Shown in pieces: positions 1 through 7,270 of a stretch of DNA of 15,748 nt. Origin of the DNA: Methanosarcinaceae archaeon (GTDB taxonomy: Archaea > Halobacteriota > Methanosarcinia > Methanosarcinales > Methanosarcinaceae); contig JAUSPM010000056.1 in the NCBI GenBank assembly GCA_030655675.1, positions 1-15,748 on the forward strand, given 5' to 3'. The translations under genes were made by a program, and so were the position numbers. Each line of letters starts with the position of its first letter. Position 1 is the first letter of the stretch. The notes below the pieces were generated by a model. It was not told the origin of the DNA, searched no databases, and saw only the letters and a list, made by a program, of their open reading frames with translations.

Positions 1-50
1 GGGATAGGCTGAATAGTTACAATTTTTTTAAATTAAACTCAAACTTAGGT

Positions 51-734
51 CTATGTAAACATCACTTTTGCAGCCCCTACCATATCATGCAGGCGCTCGA
101 TAGGGATGCTAATTATCATTTCATCATCTTCGATATTTGCATTCTTACGACTGCCACTGCATCCTACCGTAACTCCCACCTGTCCGGTCTTATATGGCTG
201 CGCAACACCATCTGCGCACAGGCTCTGTTTTCCTGCAAAATTCGCCTCAACGCGTCCACCGAGTCTGTGCAGAAGCGCCTGGGAAAGTTGCATTACCTGT
301 TTTGGATTGCATACGATCATGACAACATCCGGCATGAATTTTGCATCAGCGATCGGTGCGTATAGGATAGCCTTTGTATATCCCGCAGGAAGCATTGGAA
401 TCTTTTGCATTGTACGCCGTGCTGCATTAATTGTACTAAAACTGTTCAATTTAAAGTAAACATCCCCATTTGCAAGATTTGGTTCCATTTCATAAAATCC
501 CATGACAGCCGCACCGCCTTTGCACGCATGGTCTTCCATTAGTGTGTAGTACTGGGAACCATTGCGCCTCACATCATCTATCATCTGACAGTGTCGTGTT
601 GGTTTCTCAATCCTTTTGATACCTTCCGGTACTTCGTGTGTATTCGGTATCAGCGATACTGCAACAGGTGAAGTTTTAAGTTTAAGAATATCGGTCAGTT
701 CAATTCCAAGTTTGTTGATCTCTTTAATTTCCAT
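51..734 (-). CDS. DUF169 family protein
   Basis: A 227-residue cytoplasmic protein recognised as DUF169 (COG2043), a family common in methanogens and anaerobes whose function is unknown to me. Five cysteines lie in typical-looking contexts: HCQM near residue 50, HACKGG near 71, VCNP near 143, SLCAD near 172 and VGCSGSR near 192. Such a set could bind metal or a cluster, but that is inference. There is no signal peptide or membrane segment. I start at the ATG at 734 because GGAGATGAT (740-748 on the minus strand) matches the archaeal ribosome site GGAGGTGAT with one mismatch and leaves five bases of spacing; the in-frame ATG at 743 lies inside that site. It stands alone: the next gene upstream (kamA-like) ends at 922, and the gap holds a promoter and a palindrome. 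Family membership is fairly sure, role unknown. Confidence 0.85.
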   Translation of the reverse strand: MEIKEINKLGIELTDILKLKTSPVAVSLIPNTHEVPEGIKRIEKPTRHCQMIDDVRRNGSQYYTLMEDHACKGGAAVMGFYEMEPNLANGDVYFKLNSFSTINAARRTMQKIPMLPAGYTKAILYAPIADAKFMPDVVMIVCNPKQVMQLSQALLHRLGGRVEANFAGKQSLCADGVAQPYKTGQVGVTVGCSGSRKNANIEDDEMIISIPIERLHDMVGAAKVMFT

Positions 735-774
735 ACAAATCATCTCCCGATTTTACTTATTGTTTTAGAGCGTA

Positions 775-796
775 AATAATATTGTGGTATATTATT
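775..796. promoter_or_regulatory. Perfect 8-bp inverted repeat upstream of DUF169 gene
   Basis: AATAATAT and ATATTATT are separated by the six bases TGTGGT. The repeat lies about 40 bases upstream of the DUF169 start, in the likely 5' leader or promoter. It could be an operator for a dimeric regulator or a small hairpin. It is AT-rich, so chance is a real possibility. Confidence 0.4.
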
Positions 797-858
797 GCGG
801 TACAATGACGCAACAACATGCCGCGAGTGGTTATGCACAGACTATACACAACCAATTG

Positions 859-875
859 CTATAAATACTTTTCGG
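859..875 (-). promoter_or_regulatory. Candidate BRE/TATA promoter for DUF169 gene
   Basis: Read on the minus strand this is CCGAAAAGTATTTATAG: a purine-rich BRE-like block (CGAAAA) followed by TTTATAG, close to the euryarchaeal pattern. Transcription would begin near 835 and give a leader of about 100 bases before the ATG at 734. A second, weaker AT-rich candidate lies at 787-797. Confidence 0.5.
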
Positions 876-921
876 GGTGGTTTTGCAAGGATTTGTGATT
901 AAAATCAAAATTATATTGTCG

Positions 922-2376
922 TCATGGTTCAAAATCCTCATGCGCTTCCTGTGGATTTGTCGTCGAGCCATATGGTCCTTCACTGTATCCAAGTATTTCA
1001 TTTGGATTGAAGTGGAGATACTGCTTGTCCTTTATCGGCGGAGTCTTGATAGCCACATTGGTTGAGCGCACATAGTTGCCATGCCTGTCTATTATGTTTA
1101 CAGATGGTCTGAACTTGCCTGATGAACCATAGAACTTATCCATAGTATCCACAAGATTATTATAACGCTCCTCTGTCATATTCAGTAATTCCCGATATTT
1201 CACAAAAGTATCATCCCATGTCCGCATGACATGGGTGGGTGCATAAAGTTTACTATCCTCAAATGCAATGCGCTCTTGCGCATAGCCGCTGGGAGTAAGA
1301 AGCACCTTCCCACCACCACCATCCATATTGACTACATAATTGGGGATGGCAGGCCCTGAGATATGCCCCCTAAGATATTTTGTAAGAATTCTCATTTTAG
1401 GTATCGGAACAATATATTCACCAACTCTTGCGGTCTTGTGACACTGTAGCAGATAGTATGGTTTAACCCCTATCCAGTAAAGCTTTGAGAAAGTGGTTGC
1501 AAGAACTTTGAAATCATCGTTCACCCCATTTAGAGCAACCATCTGGTTAAAAATCGTAAAACCTGCATTTTTTAGTTTATCTATGGCAATTCTAAACTTA
1601 TCTGTAATTTCGTTTTGATGATTGCAATGTATGGAGATGAACATGGGCCTGTACTTTTTAAGTACATCCACAATCTCATCTGTTACTGCCTGAGGCAATA
1701 CCACAGGAACTCTGGTGCCAAGGCGAATTATCTTGACATGGGGTATGGAATAGATTTTGTCAAGAATATCATCAAGTATATCGAGGGGGAGGGTGAGAGG
1801 GTCTCCGCCTGTAAGAAGAACTTCATCGATATTTGTGTTTTTACTTATGTACTCGATTCCCTTTTCAATATCACTTGCCATTTCAAGAGTTGCTTTGCCT
1901 ATGTCCTTTTTTCTCTGGCAATGATTGCAATACATATAGCATATCTTTGTTACCTTAAACGCAACCCGATTGGGATAGCGCTGGTATACACACCCGTATG
2001 AGCGTTCCTCTTCTGACATTGGGTCATCCAGCCCGACCTTAAAAAGATATGCTGCCGGAGTAGGAACCGCTTGTCTAAATATTGGATCAACCCTGTCTGG
2101 GATGGAATTTCCGGCTTCATCTTTGAGATTGAATGGATCCTGAGGCATCAGAGATGCGTAATATGGCGTAATCCTCATTGGGGTTGAGATGAGAATTGCC
2201 TTATCTATACATTTTTTCTGGAAATCATTTAGTGAAATAACCTTTTCAAGCTGGGTTACAGTTGTGATGGAGTTAGATATCTGCCAGTTTGGATTATTCC
2301 ATTCATCCTCAGAAATGTCTTTATATAATTCAATATCTCTAAAATCCCGACCTTTGAATAGATTGACTTTGCTCAT
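922..2376 (-). CDS. KamA-family radical SAM aminomutase, probably not lysine-specific
   Basis: A 484-residue radical SAM, PLP-dependent aminomutase-like protein. The cluster motif is C146-x3-C150-x2-C153 (CYMYCNHC), followed by the SAM-binding GGDP at 190-193 and the PLP lysine K357 in GGGGK. The YPNR arginine before the cluster is also kept. In clostridial lysine 2,3-aminomutase two aspartates (D293 and D330, from memory) hold the substrate side-chain amine; the aligned positions here are H313 (QCHKT) and N350 (VVNMDGG). A basic residue plus Asn is what I recall for glutamate 2,3-aminomutase, so glutamate is the leading but unproven substrate. No ablB acetyltransferase lies beside it, which also speaks against the N-acetyl-beta-lysine pathway. 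I start at the ATG at 2376 because a TATA-like TGATAAAATT at 2395-2404 predicts transcription starting there (leaderless); ATG 2382 and TTG 2391 are alternatives. Confidence 0.85.
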   Translation of the reverse strand: MSKVNLFKGRDFRDIELYKDISEDEWNNPNWQISNSITTVTQLEKVISLNDFQKKCIDKAILISTPMRITPYYASLMPQDPFNLKDEAGNSIPDRVDPIFRQAVPTPAAYLFKVGLDDPMSEEERSYGCVYQRYPNRVAFKVTKICYMYCNHCQRKKDIGKATLEMASDIEKGIEYISKNTNIDEVLLTGGDPLTLPLDILDDILDKIYSIPHVKIIRLGTRVPVVLPQAVTDEIVDVLKKYRPMFISIHCNHQNEITDKFRIAIDKLKNAGFTIFNQMVALNGVNDDFKVLATTFSKLYWIGVKPYYLLQCHKTARVGEYIVPIPKMRILTKYLRGHISGPAIPNYVVNMDGGGGKVLLTPSGYAQERIAFEDSKLYAPTHVMRTWDDTFVKYRELLNMTEERYNNLVDTMDKFYGSSGKFRPSVNIIDRHGNYVRSTNVAIKTPPIKDKQYLHFNPNEILGYSEGPYGSTTNPQEAHEDFEP

Positions 2377-2569
2377 TAACATTAACCCCAAACAATTTTA
2401 TCATATGATTCCATCGCATATATCATTTTTTTTGCAATGGTCTTGTGCTGAAACCACCCAATTGTAGAAACATCACGTAAAGATAATAACCAATGCAAAA
2501 TAAATCAGATCAATTTATCCGAATGAAGCGGGAAATATCTAAAAAGAAGGCTTCTGCCCCATTCAAATT

Positions 2570-2576
2570 AAAAAAA
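2570..2576 (-). terminator. Oligo-T tract after tfuA
   Basis: A run of seven A on the plus strand gives seven T on the transcribed sense strand just five bases past the tfuA stop. Oligo-T is the usual euryarchaeal termination signal. No hairpin precedes it. The rest of the 2377-2581 gap holds only the kamA-like promoter. Confidence 0.5.
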
Positions 2577-2581
2577 GAGAA

Positions 2582-3250
2582 CTACTGCTCAAGTATCTCT
2601 TTAACTTTCTCAAGAACCGCAATCGCATCACTGCGTTTAACGTCGACTTCATGTTCTTTGCAGTATTTAATAAGCACATCACCTGCATCGGATGAAAGCA
2701 CACTGTCCTTGACACTCTGTTTCACTATCCCAAAATATGTCCTTTCGATATAATGTGTCCTTTTTGCAATTCCCATCAACAAATTAAGGGTATCTTTATC
2801 GATGATTCCTCCGTCACATGCTGCATTGAAAGTTTCCCTTATATTCACCATCGGGTTTGAAACAGGTTCAAACGTGTCCGGATTGGTAGCCACGGCCACC
2901 TCATCATCGGCTTCGATAACACCGTCGCGGTACCATTCGTACACCTTGCCGACACCTATCATTCCGTAAGTATCGAGTTCAGATGCGCGGAGTGCTCCCA
3001 TACTGCAACCGCCGACAACGATAACTCCGCTTTTTAATGCCTTGATGATCTCTTTGTGGGCAACTGCGGTCTTGTCAAAGAATATACCATCAATGATCCC
3101 TATGACATTGTATCCCTTTTTCACAGCCTTTTGGACATCACATCGAAAAACTGGTCGGCTATATTTAACATTGACGTCGAGTATCTTTTTTGCATCTTCA
3201 TGGCTGATGCTTGTACCTGCAAATACTATTGGGCGAAGTACTTTGTTCAT
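2582..3250 (-). CDS. tfuA: TfuA, partner of YcaO in McrA glycine thioamidation
   Basis: A 222-residue TfuA-domain protein. Visible family signatures are VFAGTSIS near residue 9, IGIIDGIFFD near 50, and the core GGCSMGALRASEL (about 80-93) with GVGKVYEWYRDG and a DDEVAV stretch after it. In methanogens TfuA works with YcaO to turn a backbone glycine of methyl-coenzyme M reductase alpha subunit into thioglycine; TfuA is thought to help deliver sulfide. The start codon overlaps the ycaO stop as ATGA (3247-3250), so the two are translationally coupled. Length is normal for the family. Assignment to the McrA-modifying class rests on the pair and on the partner's sequence; mcrA itself is not in the window. 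Confidence 0.9.
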   Translation of the reverse strand: MNKVLRPIVFAGTSISHEDAKKILDVNVKYSRPVFRCDVQKAVKKGYNVIGIIDGIFFDKTAVAHKEIIKALKSGVIVVGGCSMGALRASELDTYGMIGVGKVYEWYRDGVIEADDEVAVATNPDTFEPVSNPMVNIRETFNAACDGGIIDKDTLNLLMGIAKRTHYIERTYFGIVKQSVKDSVLSSDAGDVLIKYCKEHEVDVKRSDAIAVLEKVKEILEQ

Positions 3251-4527
3251 CGTGGTCCTCTTCTATTTCTCCACGGTCTGTCTTCTTTTGCCATACTCTG
3301 TCTTTTAACCAATCTCATCCTACTTCCAACACGTTCACGGTCAAGTGTATACAATTCAAATGTTGGGATAATCACACGTACGACAGGTATGTTTATGCCC
3401 TCTCTTGATAGGTTAACCACAATAACATTATCAACGATATTCTTGAGTTGGTCAAGTACAACTCTAATGTTTTCTGCCGGTGTTGGTGTTGAGACATCTT
3501 TTATCTCTGCAAGCGATATCGTCTCCTTATTCTCATACCAGAACTTGTTCATGCGTTTCATTTGGTCGTATCCGATGTTACGGACAAACTTTTCACGGTC
3601 TGTGTCCTCACGTGCCCCATGAATTTGCACAAGTCTGGATTGAGCGGCTTCGGTAATTGCCCGACTGACTGCAATTTCAGGTTTTAGGTGTGAACCCGCA
3701 CCCATTACCAGCATTGCCGCATCCTTTGATTTAACATCATCAGTTGCAGCAACGACTGTCGTGACATTGGTATCATGATTAAGCACCCACAGCCTGATTT
3801 CCACGCCTGTATCATTGAACTTTTGAACAAGTTCATAGTTAATTCCGTCATCCGGAGTCAAAATGAGTTCTTTCCCCGTATTCCGGTTAAACTCAGCACT
3901 GCTCAATGCATCTCGCTCGATAACTTCCAGCAAGCCATGGAATATTGCTTCTTCCATCACATTTCCTGCTGCAAGACCATTGGTATTGCTTCTGAAGAGT
4001 TTAACACATTGTCCGGGTTCTATGTATGGGTGATAAACGGCATTGGAAGGAACGAATATCGCTTCATTCTTCAGCAGGTCCCATCCTTCCGTCCAGTCGA
4101 CAAGTTTGTCAGGCAGGAGTGGTTCCGGTAAAAGAAGCAATGCCGGGTCAAGTATATTATGATCTGCGACTGCTTCTTCATGCGTTTTTATAATCGTTTG
4201 TGCCGAAATATCAGTATCAATGTTATCATTTGTTCCCGCTCTTTCAGCAAGACATCTCTCAAAACCTTCCATCATTGCAGATATCCGCGCCTGGTCTGCT
4301 GTTGCTCCTTTTCCGGAATATATGGATATTCCGCCTTTGGCAGCACTTGGTCGAATGGATGAAAATACCGGAATCCCGATCCTGTCAAGGTCAGTTATGT
4401 CTGCGATACGGGTCACACCTATTGTCTTAAGTTGACTCTTGGCGTTTTTGAGGGTCGTTTCTCCGTCGTGTACTCTTTGGGTGCCATCTAAATAGAACAG
4501 CGACTCGTCAATGATTATCTCGGTCAT
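3247..4527 (-). CDS. ycaO: YcaO enzyme for McrA glycine thioamidation (methanogenesis marker 1 type)
   Basis: A 426-residue YcaO-domain protein. YcaO enzymes use ATP to activate a peptide-bond oxygen; with TfuA and a sulfide source they make thioamides. The ATP/Mg site shows as SGKG at 71-74 followed by an SAMMEGFER helix carrying E87 and E90, then GLLEVIERD further on. The N-terminus (LDGTQRV, then GVTRIADITDLDRIGIPVFS) resembles the methanogenesis-marker-1 subgroup rather than azoline-forming cyclodehydratases, and the C-terminus lacks the PxPxP tail of those enzymes. I choose the ATG at 4527: the TATA-like stretch at 4549-4559 puts transcription start near 4527-4530, so the ATG at 4548 would fall outside the transcript. 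It is first gene of a two-gene operon with tfuA, diverging from the 53-residue ORF and sufS. Confidence 0.9.
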   Translation of the reverse strand: MTEIIIDESLFYLDGTQRVHDGETTLKNAKSQLKTIGVTRIADITDLDRIGIPVFSSIRPSAAKGGISIYSGKGATADQARISAMMEGFERCLAERAGTNDNIDTDISAQTIIKTHEEAVADHNILDPALLLLPEPLLPDKLVDWTEGWDLLKNEAIFVPSNAVYHPYIEPGQCVKLFRSNTNGLAAGNVMEEAIFHGLLEVIERDALSSAEFNRNTGKELILTPDDGINYELVQKFNDTGVEIRLWVLNHDTNVTTVVAATDDVKSKDAAMLVMGAGSHLKPEIAVSRAITEAAQSRLVQIHGAREDTDREKFVRNIGYDQMKRMNKFWYENKETISLAEIKDVSTPTPAENIRVVLDQLKNIVDNVIVVNLSREGINIPVVRVIIPTFELYTLDRERVGSRMRLVKRQSMAKEDRPWRNRRGPR

Positions 4528-4548
4528 GGTTAGCAAACGCTCTTGCAT

Positions 4549-4559
4549 ATATTATATAT
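4549..4559 (-). promoter_or_regulatory. TATA box for ycaO-tfuA
   Basis: On the minus strand GATATATAATA ends just before 4548. Its centre is about 26 bases from the ATG at 4527, the usual archaeal TATA-to-start distance, so the mRNA is probably leaderless. A second AT-rich block, TTATATATAATATAG, lies at 4606-4620. Confidence 0.55.
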
Positions 4560-4671
4560 CTTGCGACAAGTCAGGAAGAGACATCTCAACCACCACAACA
4601 GTTAATTATATATAATATAGAGTTATTATTGACTATTCGGCAACACTAACATTGTGAAGATGTTTATTTTG

Positions 4672-4681
4672 CTATATATTA
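4672..4681 (+). promoter_or_regulatory. TATA box for the 53-residue ORF and sufS
   Basis: CTATATATTA sits about 67 bases before the small ORF's ATG. Transcription from near 4702 would leave a leader of roughly 37 bases that contains the GGAGGA ribosome site. This is the best rightward TATA match between ycaO and sufS. Confidence 0.5.
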
Positions 4682-4738
4682 AGTTAACTGATGTCGTTTT
4701 TTAAATAATACGATTGAAGAGACCGGAGGAAATGTAGT

Positions 4739-4900
4739 ATGAGAACTATAATGAAAAATAATGATAAATTTAAACTTGGAAACCGCGAAAAAGCAGGTAA
4801 TGTTTCCCACATAGTAATTAGTGGGCACACTGCAGATAAACTAGATTCCGAAGAGTTGGATCTTTATCGTTTCATGATCGGCGGTTTGCAGGCTAAGTAG
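4739..4900 (+). CDS. Unrecognised 53-residue protein upstream of sufS
   Basis: I do not recognise this protein. The ORF has an ATG at 4739 preceded by GGAGGA at 4725-4730 with eight bases of spacing, one of the best ribosome sites in the window, and a TATA box at 4672-4681. The product has a basic, lysine- and asparagine-rich N-terminus, a hydrophobic VSHIVISG strand at residues 22-29, an acidic DKLDSEELD stretch at 33-41, and ends RFMIGGLQAK. It contains no cysteine and no membrane segment. The stop is 42 bases before sufS, which itself lacks a clear ribosome site, so co-transcription is likely. The acidic stretch leading to Gly-Gly loosely recalls double-glycine leader peptides, but only four residues follow. 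It could be a sulfur-pathway accessory protein, a small regulator, or a modified-peptide precursor; none is shown. An ATG-TAG pair at 4732-4737 sits between ribosome site and start. Confidence 0.65.
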   Translation: MRTIMKNNDKFKLGNREKAGNVSHIVISGHTADKLDSEELDLYRFMIGGLQAK

Positions 4901-4942
4901 CCTGCAAAATCTATTTCTAATTTAGCACCATTACAGATTTGC

Positions 4943-6124
4943 ATGTATGATGTTTATTCTGTCCGCGAAGATTTTCCAGTTCTAAAGGAAGTTGTCTATT
5001 TAGACAGTGCCGCAACTACCCAGACACCCGTTCAGGTAGTTTTGGCTATGGAAGATTATTTTTATAAATACGCAGGCAACCACGGACGCGGTGCGCACAG
5101 GCTTGCGCGCCAGACCACCAATCATTACGAAGATGCACGTGAGAATGTTGCTTCATTTTTGAACATCGACTACAAAAAGACGATATTCACAAAGAACACT
5201 ACCGAAAGCATCAATATGGTTGCGCACGGGCTAGAATGGAATTCCGATGACCATATAATCACAACACTCATCGAACATCATTCCAATCTACTTCCATGGA
5301 TGCGTTTGCGTGAACAGGGTGTTGAAGTTACGATTATAAGCCCTGATGAATACGGCATCATCGATCCAAAAGACATTGAAGATGCCATGACCGACAAAAC
5401 GCGCCTTGTAGCAATCACCCATGTTTCCAATGTGTTTGGCTCGATCCAGGACGTTGCAAGGATTGTGAAAATTGCACACAAAGGCGGCGCGCAAGTGTTA
5501 ATTGATGGCGCGCAGTCCGCAGGCCACATGCCACTTGACGTGGGTGCGCTAGACTGCGACTTTTTCGCTACTTCAGGCCACAAAGGTCTGCTCGGACCAC
5601 AGGGGACCGGTGTGCTGTATGTCAAAGAACCGGATATGCTCGCGCCGACATATGTTGGAGGCGGCACGGTACACGCTGTCACATCAACGGGTTTTGAACT
5701 TGAACCATCTCCAGCCAAATTTGAAGCAGGCACCCCCAACATTCCAGGTGTTATCGGACTTGGGCGCGCGGTGGAATATGTGCAGGAACTCGGCACGGCT
5801 GATATAGAGCGCCATGAGACTAAACTTGCAAAGGATGCAGCCCGACGGCTTGCAGAAATGGATCTGGTTGAAGTGTATGGACCACAGGACCGCGCAGGTG
5901 TTGTGCCATTCAATGTAGTGGGACTCAATGCACACGACGTTGCCATGATACTGGACGAGACAAAGAAGATATGTGTGCGAAGCGGACATCACTGCGCGAT
6001 GCCAAGTATCCAGTTCCTTAAGGTAGAGGGTGCTGCCAGAGCATCATTTGGATTATACAATACACAGGAAGAAGTGGATCTTTTCGTTGATTCAGTTTTC
6101 CAAATAACCTCTCTTGTTGCGTAA
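4943..6124 (+). CDS. sufS: SufS/Csd-type (group II) cysteine desulfurase
   Basis: A 393-residue class V aminotransferase-fold enzyme that uses PLP to take sulfur from cysteine, giving alanine and an enzyme persulfide. It begins with the typical VYLDSAATT (18-26) and carries EHHSN (111-115), the PLP-contacting LIDGAQ (D188, Q191), and the Schiff-base lysine K214 in SGHKGLLGPQG. The catalytic cysteine is C351 in RSGHHCAMP, with R366 (GAARASFG) as the substrate-carboxylate arginine. The short spacing around C351 marks group II. Length is normal. No SufBCD scaffold genes are adjacent; instead it lies between the thioamidation pair and fdhD, suggesting that it feeds cofactor or peptide sulfuration. 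The ATG at 4943 has no clear ribosome site; coupling to the upstream 53-residue ORF is possible. Confidence 0.92.
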   Translation: MYDVYSVREDFPVLKEVVYLDSAATTQTPVQVVLAMEDYFYKYAGNHGRGAHRLARQTTNHYEDARENVASFLNIDYKKTIFTKNTTESINMVAHGLEWNSDDHIITTLIEHHSNLLPWMRLREQGVEVTIISPDEYGIIDPKDIEDAMTDKTRLVAITHVSNVFGSIQDVARIVKIAHKGGAQVLIDGAQSAGHMPLDVGALDCDFFATSGHKGLLGPQGTGVLYVKEPDMLAPTYVGGGTVHAVTSTGFELEPSPAKFEAGTPNIPGVIGLGRAVEYVQELGTADIERHETKLAKDAARRLAEMDLVEVYGPQDRAGVVPFNVVGLNAHDVAMILDETKKICVRSGHHCAMPSIQFLKVEGAARASFGLYNTQEEVDLFVDSVFQITSLVA

Positions 6125-6129
6125 CTTGC

Positions 6130-6135
6130 TTTTTT
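6130..6135 (+). terminator. Oligo-T tract after sufS
   Basis: Six T begin five bases past the sufS stop. The fdhD gene then appears to have its own TATA, so a partial terminator here would fit. Confidence 0.4.
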
Positions 6136-6140
6136 GGATC

Positions 6141-6164
6141 CATATAAAATATCCTATATATCAT
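6141..6164 (+). promoter_or_regulatory. TATA-rich promoter for fdhD
   Basis: CATATAAAAT and CTATATATCA lie in tandem 20-43 bases before the fdhD ATG. The second would place transcription start near 6180-6184, giving a leaderless or nearly leaderless mRNA; the first a leader of 10-15 bases. Confidence 0.5.
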
Positions 6165-6183
6165 AACGTTGAATAGGTCATGG

Positions 6184-6936
6184 ATGCCCCAAAGATACAC
6201 AAAAAACTATTCTGTGACTACTATTCAAAAAGACGGCGAGACGTTTTCGTCTGAGCGTACTGTTGCAAAAGAGGACTCGATCGAATTGTCTGTGAATGGT
6301 ACCCGTGCAGCATCCATCCTTGCGTCTCCTGAATATGTAAGGGAACTTGCGGTCGGATATGCGATATGTGAGGGGATCGTTGGTTCTGATGAGATTGTGG
6401 ATATTCAAGCCGACGGCATGGAAGTTAATATAGATATCAAATGTACTGATGATTTTACACTCTGGCATGAACTCCGCTCATCTGGTTGTATCGGTGTCAA
6501 GTGGCAGGGTAACGAGGACATCAATGTCAATTCGGATACCGTATTTCCCGCAAGTTCCGTATTTTCTGGTATAAAGTTCCTTGAATCAGATGTTTATCGC
6601 ATGACAAGAGGTACTCACCTTGCGGCATTGGTTTCAATGAGAGGTGAACTGGTTGCAAAAGCGGTTGATATAGGGCGGCATAATGCCATAGACAAAGTTG
6701 TAGGTTATGCAGCACTTAACAATATCGATGTTTCACAACTTTATCTTCTCTCAACTGGCAGGCAGTCGGCTGGGATGGTACTAAAGGCGGCACGTGCAGG
6801 CATACCTCTAATCGTAACTAAAAGTGCTCCATTTGATAGCGGGATCGATGCTGCGGAGAAGTCCGGTGTGGGGTTGGTTGGTTTTGTATCAAATACAGAA
6901 ATGACTGTATTTGCAAACAAATGGCGAATTGATTAG
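6184..6936 (+). CDS. fdhD: FdhD-family sulfur carrier for Mo/W enzymes
   Basis: A 250-residue FdhD-family protein. In E. coli FdhD receives persulfide sulfur from a cysteine desulfurase and places it on the bis-MGD cofactor of formate dehydrogenase. Here the signatures are the SGC motif with C102, the GTHLAAL stretch near 143, the nucleotide-binding VDIGRHNAIDKVVG (161-174) and STGRQSAGM...AGIP (190-209). The E. coli CxxC is reduced to a single cysteine (SGCIGV). The likely client is a formate dehydrogenase or the related formylmethanofuran dehydrogenase, neither of which is in the window. It lies 59 bases downstream of sufS, its natural sulfur donor. I prefer ATG 6184, with AGGT five bases upstream, over an in-frame TTG at 6169. 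Confidence 0.9.
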   Translation: MPQRYTKNYSVTTIQKDGETFSSERTVAKEDSIELSVNGTRAASILASPEYVRELAVGYAICEGIVGSDEIVDIQADGMEVNIDIKCTDDFTLWHELRSSGCIGVKWQGNEDINVNSDTVFPASSVFSGIKFLESDVYRMTRGTHLAALVSMRGELVAKAVDIGRHNAIDKVVGYAALNNIDVSQLYLLSTGRQSAGMVLKAARAGIPLIVTKSAPFDSGIDAAEKSGVGLVGFVSNTEMTVFANKWRID

Positions 6937-6972
6937 TCATTCAATTATTAAGATGTGAAAAATAAAAATAAA

Positions 6973-7270
6973 GTATTTGTTTAGCGGGTCTAAAGTTGTG
7001 TTGTAGCGTTGCAGATTAATGAGTTGGAAATAAAAACGACACTACCACACGCGCGTAGCGCGGCGCCGTCCTACCCCACTGCCCTGAATACACATCGAAG
7101 TTTCAATCACTGTCAACATGTCTGTTTTTGTATGGATTGCCCTAAATAGAAACTGCGTATTTTGCGAATGTGAACGGATGGTAGATATGGAATATGCCGC
7201 CTGCGGCGGGTTGCTGCATGGGGTTTTAGGTATTTGAAATGTACCGACATTTTATCAGGTAAACAAATAC
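6973..7270 (+). repeat. R1 copy 1: 298-bp MITE-like element
   Basis: The element begins GTATTTGTTTAGC and ends TAAACAAATAC, giving 11-bp terminal inverted repeats. By eye it is about 90% identical, over its full length, to the reverse complement of 11289-11589. It contains two internal palindromes, CGCGCGTAGCGCG near 7050 and a GCCGCCTGCGGC-type stem at 7197-7211, and no convincing ORF. The flanks both carry AAAATAAAAATA (about 6959 and 7271), which might be a target duplication but is simple sequence. It fills the gap between fdhD and the small membrane gene. Confidence 0.75.

Noticed and set aside
4732..4764. Pyrrolysine-containing peptide starting at ATG-TAG
   Set aside because: Even with TAG read through, the frame closes after about nine residues; the in-frame context favours the 53-residue ORF at 4739.
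5278..5946. 222-codon minus-strand ORF inside sufS
   Set aside because: Composition (Ser, Pro, Thr, Arg rich) mirrors the opposite strand of sufS; no family motif.
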